DNA of 49,727 nucleotides from NCBI RefSeq assembly GCF_900092335.1, contig NZ_LT596208.1, forward strand, positions 100,789 through 150,515, in the 5' to 3' direction. The stretch comes from Corynebacterium phoceense (lineage in GTDB: Bacteria; Actinomycetota; Actinomycetes; Mycobacteriales; Mycobacteriaceae). The translations under genes were made by a program, and so were the position numbers. Position 1 is the stretch's first letter. Every line of letters starts with the position of its first letter. Below, piece by piece: positions 43,386 through 49,727 of this stretch. Below the pieces are notes generated by a model. That model saw nothing but the letters and a program-made list of their open reading frames with translations. It had not been told where the DNA came from and did not search any database.

Positions 43386-44863
43386 CGGGTTAAGGGACAA
43401 AAGGGCATGCGGACGAAATCTTGGAGGATTTCCCGTATGACTAATGTGCGATACACGGATGCCCAGCGGCTTAAGGCATTAGAGGTATTCGATAGAACAC
43501 AATCTGCTACCAAGACCGTTCGCGAGTTGGGCTACCCAGGCCGTTGGACACTCCATCGATGGATCAGAGAGCGTGATGTACCCCCAGCTGCCCCCATTCG
43601 GCGTACGACCTTAAAGCGCTACCCACTTGCGACAAAGCTCAAAGCCGTTGAGCTTTTTACCGCTGGTATGTCTCCTGAGGCCATCGCATCTGAGCTTTCG
43701 CTGAACTCGAAAATGAGCGTCTATGCTTGGGCCCAACGATTCCGCGAAGAAGGAAAGTGGGGCTTGATGAGCGCAACTGAACGCAAACAGTCTGCCGGCA
43801 TTGTTACTCGTAAAGCCTTTGAGAAATCGCTTCCAGATGATGCGGCTGAACTCAAGAAGCTGGCAGCACGCCTATCAGCAGAAAAGGCCGTGTTAGAAAA
43901 AGAACTGGAAGAATTAAAAAAAGACGACAGCATCGACCCAGCCAACCTCAGTAACAAGTTCAAAGCCATTGTGGTCGATGCGTTACGGTCTTCTTTTCCA
44001 ATTTCATTGTTGCTCGACATTGTTGGTCTCTCTTCATCCAGCTTCTATTACCAGCTCAAAGCCCTAAATGGCCCGTCAAAATATGCAGAACTGACAGAGG
44101 TGGTAACCAAAATCGTCGAGCATTCTGGATTCAGCTATGGATATCGTCGCGTATGGATCCAGTTGAAGAAACTGGGTATCAAGGTCAGTGAGAAAGTCGT
44201 GCGTCGAATCATCTCTGCCGAAGGACTCACGGTGCGCTACGTGAAGAAAAGGCGTCGCTATTCGTCCTATCGTGGTGAGATTTCGGAGGCGCCACCGAAT
44301 CTGGTTAAACGAAATTTTCATGCCGAAGCGCCGGGTTTATTGTGGTTGACGGATATTTCTGAGTTTCCTGCTGATGACGGGAAAATATACTTTTCGGCGT
44401 TAGTGGACTGTTTCGATGGAAAGATTGTTGGGGCGACAACGAGCCGACACCCTAATCAGCAGCTTGCCGACGACTGTCTGAAGCAGGCGCTTGAAAACAA
44501 TGCACCGCCTGACCCCGCAAAACTAGTAGTTCATTCCGATCGAGGTTGCCATTATCGGGGCAACAGTTGGATTCAAGCCTCACAGGACATCGGCTTTACG
44601 CGTTCGATGTCGAAGAAGGGATGTTCGCCCGACAATTCAGCGTGCGAGGGATTGTTCGGCAGAATGAAAAATGAGATGTTCTATGGACGTAAGTGGCCCC
44701 ATTGTGATGAATTAGAGCAAGCAATTCATGAATATGTTGGCTTCTATAACGAACATAGAATCAAGCTTGAGTTCGATGGATTAAGCATCAATCAACGCAG
44801 GCGCGAACTGCTACTCTAAACATTCCTAAAAAATGTCCGCATCCCCTTCTGTCCCTTAACCCG
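43386..44863 (+). mobile_element. IS3-superfamily element with one long transposase frame
   Basis: About 1.48 kb. Terminal inverted repeats match at 27 of 29 positions: left begins CGGGTTAAGGGACAAAAGGG, right (other strand) CGGGTTAAGGGACAGAAGGG. No obvious target duplication. Inserted about 35 bases beyond the terminator at the right boundary of the mobilizable element, on the chromosomal side. Confidence 0.85.
43437..44819 (+). CDS. IS3-superfamily transposase (single-frame HTH plus DDE)
   Basis: 460 residues; GGAGGA 8 bases before ATG 43437. Two N-terminal helix-turn-helix units (QRLKALEVFDR and ATKLKAVELFTAG), a coiled coil (KKLAARLSAEKAVLEKELEE), then the rve core with Asp in LWLTDISEF, Asp in VHSDRGCHY and Glu in NSACEGLFGRMKNE. 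OrfA and OrfB functions are fused without a frameshift, as in some IS3 relatives. All catalytic residues are present. Confidence 0.92.
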   Translation: MTNVRYTDAQRLKALEVFDRTQSATKTVRELGYPGRWTLHRWIRERDVPPAAPIRRTTLKRYPLATKLKAVELFTAGMSPEAIASELSLNSKMSVYAWAQRFREEGKWGLMSATERKQSAGIVTRKAFEKSLPDDAAELKKLAARLSAEKAVLEKELEELKKDDSIDPANLSNKFKAIVVDALRSSFPISLLLDIVGLSSSSFYYQLKALNGPSKYAELTEVVTKIVEHSGFSYGYRRVWIQLKKLGIKVSEKVVRRIISAEGLTVRYVKKRRRYSSYRGEISEAPPNLVKRNFHAEAPGLLWLTDISEFPADDGKIYFSALVDCFDGKIVGATTSRHPNQQLADDCLKQALENNAPPDPAKLVVHSDRGCHYRGNSWIQASQDIGFTRSMSKKGCSPDNSACEGLFGRMKNEMFYGRKWPHCDELEQAIHEYVGFYNEHRIKLEFDGLSINQRRRELLL

Positions 44864-44921
44864 AAAACTGTCCCTTACGACGACACGCCGCAGATCCCAC
44901 ACATTTGTTCCTTGAGCCCGA

Positions 44922-44960
44922 TAAAAGCCGCCTACCCAGTACTTGCTGGGGAGACGGCTT
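44922..44960 (-). terminator. Terminator of the protease operon
   Basis: AAGCCGCCTACCCAG and CTGGGGAGACGGCTT form a stem around TACTTG; read on the minus strand it ends in TTTTAT. It lies just beyond the protease stop. Confidence 0.75.
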
Positions 44961-44980
44961 GTGGTTGTGGTTAGACGGTT

Positions 44981-46054
44981 CTACTGTCGGCCTTTCCTCA
45001 TGCGCGACCAGGCTGCTGCGACAACCAGGCCAACGCACGCGATGGCGAGGTAACCCCACATGTGATCGGCGCTGGTCTGAATGGTCTTTGGCGGAGCAGG
45101 AGTGTTCTCTGCGGTTAGGACGCTTTCTGTGTCGCGACCAGAGGTGACACCGTCAATCCAGTCGGCGGTGCCTGCGAGGGTAGTGATTGCCGCACTGGGG
45201 GAGGGCAGGTCGGGATCGCCATTGGAAGTTTGGGCGGTAGCGAGCCCGGCGAGCTTTCCATCGACGAAGAATGGTCCGCCGGAGTCGCCGCCCTGCATAC
45301 CTGCGCCAGATACGGAATGTGCGTCCAGGATGGCGCTTTCGATCATCGGCATCATGGCAGCGTCGGCAGGGATGCTTTCGGTTCCAGCAGGGATCGACTC
45401 GGTTTGGGAATCATCTGGCTTAACTGCGTCTGGCTTAGCTGCATTTGGCATTGCTGTACCTGGCATGACGGCATCTGGCTGCATTTCCATTGATTCCATG
45501 GCACCGCCTGGAATAGCCTCACCTGGAGTAGCTTCACCAGGCGCAGCCTCGCCTGGAGTTCCTTCAGAGGGGCCTCCGCCCAGCAGCTCATTGACGACCA
45601 TCTTGGTCATCGGAAGCTGTCCGGATCGGGCCATCGATGAGCTGTTGCTCCAACCGTAAAGAGTTCCCGTCTGCCCAGGTGCCGGGATATCGCGGGAAAC
45701 CTTCGCCGGAGTTGCGTCAGTGACCTTCTCGGTCAAGTGAAGTAATCCTGCATCGGACACTGGAGACAGTGCCCAAGAATCGGCATCGTAGACCTTCCCG
45801 CCGATGCGGGCCTGGGTTCCTTCGTTGTTCACAGACTCCAGGCAGTGGCGTGCTGTGAGCACCCACTGATCTGCAACCAGCGCTCCAGTGCAGTCACCAA
45901 AATTTCCGATTTTGCCAATCCTTAGCTCGGCCACAGAACCGCTTTCAGCATTTGCAGGTGCGGGTTCGCCGTTTTCCAATGCAAGAGCCGGGCCGGCAGA
46001 TAGAAGCAGGGTGCTGCTAACAAGTGCTGCGATGGAAAAAGATGTTTTCTTCAC
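44981..46054 (-). CDS. Secreted, membrane-anchored trypsin-like serine protease
   Basis: 357 residues. Signal peptide (KKTSFSIAALVSSTLLLSA, cleavage near ALA), chymotrypsin fold with the triad His70 (TARHC), Asp101 (VSDAGLL) and Ser258 (GGDSGGP). A C-terminal membrane helix (WGYLAIACVGLVVAAAW) followed by RMRKGRQ holds it on the cell surface. Between Asp and Ser is a 75-residue low-complexity insert (about 161-235) of Gly/Glu/Pro and Met/Pro/Asp/Ala repeats (GEATPGEAIPGGA, DAVMPGTAMPNAA), not part of the fold; it may be a length-variable surface loop. ATG 46054 is 2 bases after the stop of the membrane protein gene, one operon. Confidence 0.9.
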   Translation of the reverse strand: MKKTSFSIAALVSSTLLLSAGPALALENGEPAPANAESGSVAELRIGKIGNFGDCTGALVADQWVLTARHCLESVNNEGTQARIGGKVYDADSWALSPVSDAGLLHLTEKVTDATPAKVSRDIPAPGQTGTLYGWSNSSSMARSGQLPMTKMVVNELLGGGPSEGTPGEAAPGEATPGEAIPGGAMESMEMQPDAVMPGTAMPNAAKPDAVKPDDSQTESIPAGTESIPADAAMMPMIESAILDAHSVSGAGMQGGDSGGPFFVDGKLAGLATAQTSNGDPDLPSPSAAITTLAGTADWIDGVTSGRDTESVLTAENTPAPPKTIQTSADHMWGYLAIACVGLVVAAAWSRMRKGRQ

Positions 46055-46056
46055 GG

Positions 46057-47013
46057 TTATTTCCCTTTCCCAGAAGGAACAATGGCCTTGATCGCGGTGG
46101 CAACGAGCTTTTCAGCAGGGCCCTGTCCCACAAACTTCTTCCAGAGACTTGCGATGACGAGGAAGAATACGATGAATCCTGCTGCGGACAACGTGGAATG
46201 CAAAGCCACATTCTGCTGCCAATAAAACGCGGTGAGAACGTGCAGGATGTAAATGGTCAGCGACATTGTTCCCATGGCCGCGAACGGGTAAACCGCGGTC
46301 GCAAAGCGGTCGCCTACGAACAGGCACACATGCAGCACAATAGCGGCAACGGCGACGGAGAGAATGATTTCGCCGAAGACACCGGTGTGGCCGGTAAAAC
46401 GGAGCCAGCCAGCAATCTCGGGATCAAATCGGAAGTACATGCCGACGGCTGTGATGACAACGCTGACAGTGGTAACAATCCCACTCAACCGAGTATTAGC
46501 GCTGGTCTCGGAGGTAGAAGTGCCTTGCAGACGACCACGTAGGTAGACGTCGTAAAGCAGCATGCCGCCGATGAAATATGCGATCCACGCCAGTAGCGGA
46601 TAAATCTGTGGCAGCGTCATGGGCGCGTACTTAATTGTTGCGGCGATAGTCGCGGCGATGAAGAAGCCGACTCGCCACCAGGTTCCGAGTGCTGGCATCC
46701 AGGAAACCAACATCATTACCAGACCCATGACAACGAGGACTACTTGAATTTCTCCACCGACCGGCAACAAGGCCAGGCCGATGAGAATAATCAGAGCGCC
46801 GCGAGTGATGAGGCGCAAGAAAGTGGTGCTGCTGTAATTGCGCCCGATAATCATCATGGTGGCGCCGGCAATGATGGCGAACAATGATGAAGGCAGACCG
46901 GAGAGCACAATCTTTGTGCTCCAAAGCAGTGAGGCCATATGGACAATGATCATGCCGATGATGGCGAGTGAGCGCGCTATATCAAGCCCCACAATTCGTG
47001 AAGGTTTATTCAC
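46057..47013 (-). CDS. Multi-pass membrane protein, DUF1624/DUF418-like (acyltransferase fold)
   Basis: 318 residues, about nine to ten membrane segments. The N-terminus RIVGLDIARSLAIIGMIIVH is the signature of the HGSNAT/DUF418-type acyltransferase superfamily (R-x-x-x-L-D-x-x-R). AAGGAG before GTG 47013. Co-transcribed with the surface protease, which suggests a role in envelope modification; substrate unknown. Confidence 0.8.
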   Translation of the reverse strand: MNKPSRIVGLDIARSLAIIGMIIVHMASLLWSTKIVLSGLPSSLFAIIAGATMMIIGRNYSSTTFLRLITRGALIILIGLALLPVGGEIQVVLVVMGLVMMLVSWMPALGTWWRVGFFIAATIAATIKYAPMTLPQIYPLLAWIAYFIGGMLLYDVYLRGRLQGTSTSETSANTRLSGIVTTVSVVITAVGMYFRFDPEIAGWLRFTGHTGVFGEIILSVAVAAIVLHVCLFVGDRFATAVYPFAAMGTMSLTIYILHVLTAFYWQQNVALHSTLSAAGFIVFFLVIASLWKKFVGQGPAEKLVATAIKAIVPSGKGK

Positions 47014-47216
47014 CCCAGATTTCTCCTTTGCTACAACTGAACGGGAGGTGTTCTTTGGTAAGAAGTACTCCCTATAACCGTCTTAATAAAAACGATTTCC
47101 TAGTTGTAGCAACCGAATCTGACAATACGTTAAGTGACGACGTGTAAAACACAGTGATTTGTCTGTATATTTTCTGGCCTGACTTTCACAATGTGGTTTA
47201 GTCCGCGATTCTCGGC

Positions 47217-47340
47217 TCAGTCTTCAAGGATTGTGGTGATGAGGTTCGTGGCTTCTTCGTTGGTGTCGGGTGGAATGTCGTAGCGGTGTGTGCCGGTATC
47301 AACGGTGGCGTGGCGCAGACGCCTTTTCTGGGGAATCCGA
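47217..47340 (-). pseudogene. Short C-terminal coding remnant of unknown family
   Basis: A frame ending at 47217 reads PQKRRLRHATVDTG, then YDIPPDTNEEATNLITTIL, with coding-like codon use. It has no start of its own; upstream the frame only mirrors the ADP-ribosylglycohydrolase gene. It may be the 3' relic of a deleted gene. Confidence 0.3.
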
Positions 47341-47347
47341 TGGACAG

Positions 47348-48142
47348 TTAGCGGCGCGCCTCGATGGCGTCGATGACCTCGAGGAACTCCTCCGGCACCG
47401 TCTCGCGTGCGTGGTCGACGAAGCGCTGTGGCACCTCGAAGAACTGCTCCGCGACCGCGCCGGTGATAGCGCCCATGGTGTCTGCGTCGCCGCGCAGGTA
47501 AATCGTGTTGCGAATGGCGGACTCGAAGTCGTCCGCCTCGAGGAAAGCGATAAGGGATTCGGGGACGGTCTTCTGGCAGGAATCTTCGAAGCCATACCCG
47601 GCCGCGCGCAGACTGGCGCACGTCCGGGTGAGGTCATAACCGTAGGCTCGCGAGATGTACTCGCGAATCTCTGCCGCTGGTGAGCCGGTGCGGGCAAGGT
47701 AGCCGGCCGCCGCGGTGGCCTGCGCGCCCTTGATGCCTTCCTCGTGGTTGTGAGTGACGGACGCAGTGATGCGTGCGAGGTCCTCGGCTTCCTCGAGGCT
47801 CCGCGCATAATCGATGACGGCGGAGACGCGCATGGCGGACCCGTTGCCCCACGAGTTATACGGCTCGCGCTTGCCGGAGCGCAGCCACTCGCTGAAGCTA
47901 CCGCCATAGGCACCTTTCGGCGTGGGGTACTTTGCGCCGTAACGATGGAAGGCATCGATAAGCGCCTCGGCGAGCGCTGCCTCATCGGAGCCTGCCTCGA
48001 GCAATGCTGCACCCACGGCAACCGTGAGGATGGAGTCGTCCGTAAAGCTGGAATCCGACGGGAAGAGCTCGAAGTCATACGTGCTCACGGGGTTGAACTC
48101 GTAGTCGCTGCCTGCAATGTCTCCAATAATTGCGCCAATCAT
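47348..48142 (-). CDS. ADP-ribosylglycohydrolase family protein
   Basis: 264 residues; AAGGAGG before ATG 48142. Begins MIGAIIGDIAGSDYEF, as in the DraG/ADP-ribosylhydrolase superfamily. The metal-binding residues are present in SSFTDDSILTVAV and GDADTMGAITGAVAE, which hold two Mg2+ ions for cleavage of ADP-ribose from proteins or nucleic acid. No ADP-ribosyltransferase partner is adjacent, so the substrate is unknown. Confidence 0.93.
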   Translation of the reverse strand: MIGAIIGDIAGSDYEFNPVSTYDFELFPSDSSFTDDSILTVAVGAALLEAGSDEAALAEALIDAFHRYGAKYPTPKGAYGGSFSEWLRSGKREPYNSWGNGSAMRVSAVIDYARSLEEAEDLARITASVTHNHEEGIKGAQATAAAGYLARTGSPAAEIREYISRAYGYDLTRTCASLRAAGYGFEDSCQKTVPESLIAFLEADDFESAIRNTIYLRGDADTMGAITGAVAEQFFEVPQRFVDHARETVPEEFLEVIDAIEARR

Positions 48143-48325
48143 AGGGGCCTCCTTGAAGCTAGGGAATAGGGGAGTGTGCGGGAAGCGTGGCTGGAAAGGC
48201 CGTCACGCGCACTGTGCCCTTTCATATTATTGCGAGGCGCGACATGGGGCGTGGGCATTCGAAGGGGTGTTCGTATTAGAAAGCTCGGCGCGCACATTCG
48301 TTCTCGGTATGGAAGTGGAATGCCG

Positions 48326-48718
48326 CTAGACCCAACAGATAGTGTCCGCGCGCTTCCCGATGCCCCATGCCAGCGCAACGCCGTCTACCCCAGCGTCAAG
48401 GTACACGACGTAGGAGTTATGAGTTTGCGGCGCCGCGCTCGCAGGCCACAGCGCGTAGTCTACGTCGCTCCCGCCCAGTGACCATTCCGTGTGCTTGCCG
48501 TCATCGAGAACTTCGTCAAACCTGCGACGCAGATGAATAACCAGAATTTCCAGGAAATTGTCCTCCTCGACGGCGAAGAGCCGCTCACCGGGGCGATGCC
48601 TAGCGAAGAGGAAATCGCGTGTGGCCATGAGCGCCCCGTGTGCGCGCGATCCGTCCGGATCCGCGTTGCGCAGCACAGCAGCTAGACGCTCTGATTCAAG
48701 GTCGACGGTTGCTGGCAT
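48326..48718 (-). CDS. Hypothetical protein (130 aa)
   Basis: From ATG 48718 (CGGAG 8 bases upstream; an upstream ATG at 48763 has no site). Soluble, acidic; contains LEILVIHLRRRFDEVLDDG and a C-terminal YVVYLDAGVDGVALAWGIG. Not recognised. Lies alone between the AspT-like transporter and the ADP-ribosylglycohydrolase on the same strand. Confidence 0.6.
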   Translation of the reverse strand: MPATVDLESERLAAVLRNADPDGSRAHGALMATRDFLFARHRPGERLFAVEEDNFLEILVIHLRRRFDEVLDDGKHTEWSLGGSDVDYALWPASAAPQTHNSYVVYLDAGVDGVALAWGIGKRADTICWV

Positions 48719-48840
48719 ACATGCTCCGTTTCGGGTGGGGTTACCGCGCATGGTAGCCGGCATGAGATGGATATCTTCTCATGGCGCAGTTGCTTGATGT
48801 CTTCTTTCTCGCTTGTTCCGGGGATGCTTGTGTAACAGCG

Positions 48841-49727
48841 CTATGCCACCACCGCCAACCCATGCGTCACCAAAATCTTCGCAATCATCGCGGCGGGGTA
48901 GACGAGCGCATAGCCGAGGGACACGCGGGGGTCGGTATTCGTGCGGGTGTTGGCGAAGGCGAGGACGGCGGGCTGGGTTTGCGCGCCGGCGAGCACGCCG
49001 GAGGTCTTCGTGGCTCCCATGTGGAGCACGCGGCGCATGAGTAGCACGACGCCTACGGCGACGGTGAGCGTGACGGCCGCGCCGAGCAGCAGGATCTTCC
49101 ACCACGCGCCGCCGGTAAAAGCACCGGCGATCTGGCCGCCGGCGTTCGTGCCGGCTTGGGCGAGGAACATGAGGAGGCCGAACTCGGCAAGCACGGTGTT
49201 CGCGGAGTGAGGAAGTGCCGTGGGCAAGGAACCCACGCGCCCCACGCGCGCCATGATTAGCGCGACGATGAGCACGCCTGCGGCCGCGCCCAAGCTAAAC
49301 GAACCGCCGCCGGGCATGGGGATGGAAAGCTCACCCAGGCCCACGCCGACCGCCATGCCCAGGCCAAGCGAGATGGGATTGATGTCAGTGAGACCCTTGG
49401 AGGAGTCACCGAGGAACGCGGAGATTTCCTCCAAAGAGTCCGCGGGGCCGACGACACGAACGCGGTCGCCGAGTTCGACGACGAAGTCGGGGATGGCTAC
49501 CTGGTCCTCGTCGGCGCGACGGATGCGCGAGATACGCGCGCCCCAGCGGTCCGCGAGGGTGTCGTTGAGCTGCGCGATGGTCTGGCCCGCATGGATATGA
49601 CGGGAAATCGTAATGCGTCGGAAGTCCAAATCATGACGGTCCTCGTTGAGAATCTGTGGCGACTCGCGGCCGAAGGCCTCGGTGACGACGTGGAGGTATT
49701 CGGGCGAGCCGACGATGCTTACCACGT
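48841..49727 (-). CDS. AspT/YidE-type transporter, C-terminal part (cut by window edge)
   Basis: About 295 codons visible, open to the right edge. An RCK_C/TrkA-C-like regulatory domain (about 30-105; QTIAQLNDTLADRWGARISR, FVVELGDRVRVVG) followed by six membrane segments (LGLGMAVGVGLG; GVLIVALIMARVG; FGLLMFLAQAGTNAGG; a late GVLAGAQTQPAVLAFA) is the layout of the aspartate:alanine exchanger and YidE families. The N-terminal half would lie beyond the window. Confidence 0.88.
   Translation of the reverse strand, partial: VVSIVGSPEYLHVVTEAFGRESPQILNEDRHDLDFRRITISRHIHAGQTIAQLNDTLADRWGARISRIRRADEDQVAIPDFVVELGDRVRVVGPADSLEEISAFLGDSSKGLTDINPISLGLGMAVGVGLGELSIPMPGGGSFSLGAAAGVLIVALIMARVGRVGSLPTALPHSANTVLAEFGLLMFLAQAGTNAGGQIAGAFTGGAWWKILLLGAAVTLTVAVGVVLLMRRVLHMGATKTSGVLAGAQTQPAVLAFANTRTNTDPRVSLGYALVYPAAMIAKILVTHGLAVVA

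Overview
The window looks like the chromosome of a Corynebacterium-type actinobacterium carrying a large foreign island. The evidence is moderately high GC, strong purine-rich ribosome sites with many GTG starts and 1-4 base stop/start overlaps, an ISL3 element of the IS31831/IS13869 type, DUF4192 and actinophage-type integrases, and a 3' tRNA segment that reads as the initiator tRNA-fMet. The genus is an inference from families and style; the species cannot be told from the sequence alone.

Layout. (1) 1-2500 is the right end of a first integrated element: a tyrosine integrase, its terminator, a 1.2 kb hexanucleotide array almost devoid of A on the plus strand, and an att copy (2472-2500). 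(2) 2472-43309 is a second element, about 40.8 kb, bounded by 29-bp direct repeats of the tRNA 3' end, with its own integrase (41948-43174) next to the right att. It has a relaxase, MobC, an oriT-like hairpin region and its own replication protein, but no coupling protein or type IV secretion ATPase. It therefore reads as an integrative mobilizable element (IME) that borrows a transfer machine. (3) 43310-49727 is probably chromosome, with one further IS3-family insertion: a surface serine protease with a membrane partner, an ADP-ribosylglycohydrolase, a small hypothetical gene and an AspT-like transporter cut by the window edge.

Inside the IME, from left to right: a type III restriction-modification system whose mod gene is broken by two frameshifts, one at a seven-G tract; a serine recombinase; a DUF4192 protein; an ArdA-like antirestriction protein; a small ORF; an SSB; an IS3 element; and IS110 and manA fragments. 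Next comes a specialised-metabolite block (13.6-28.6 kb). It holds a DrrAB-like exporter, an acetyltransferase, a glycosyltransferase, a type II thioesterase, two YbtP/YbtQ-like transporter half-molecules, an ECF importer (AA, T and S parts) and a 5'-truncated cyclization-adenylation-carrier NRPS. This combination points to a thiazoline/oxazoline siderophore locus of the yersiniabactin kind, now missing most of its synthesis genes. The NRPS runs head to head into a 5'-truncated NCS1 permease, a rearrangement scar, followed by IS3 remnants.

The right third is the mobilisation and replication backbone, all on the minus strand: a small HTH protein, a 1409-aa fusion (TOPRIM-like, AAA+ helicase, 3'-5' exonuclease, family A DNA polymerase), two small proteins, an oriT candidate, MobC, the MobA relaxase, and a MobB-like coiled-coil membrane protein that starts inside mobA. 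An intact ISL3 element with a perfect 8-bp target duplication sits between the HTH gene and the integrase.

The most unusual items are the A-depleted hexamer array, the primase-like/helicase/exonuclease/polymerase fusion in a mobilizable element, and the possible phase-variable type III methyltransferase.
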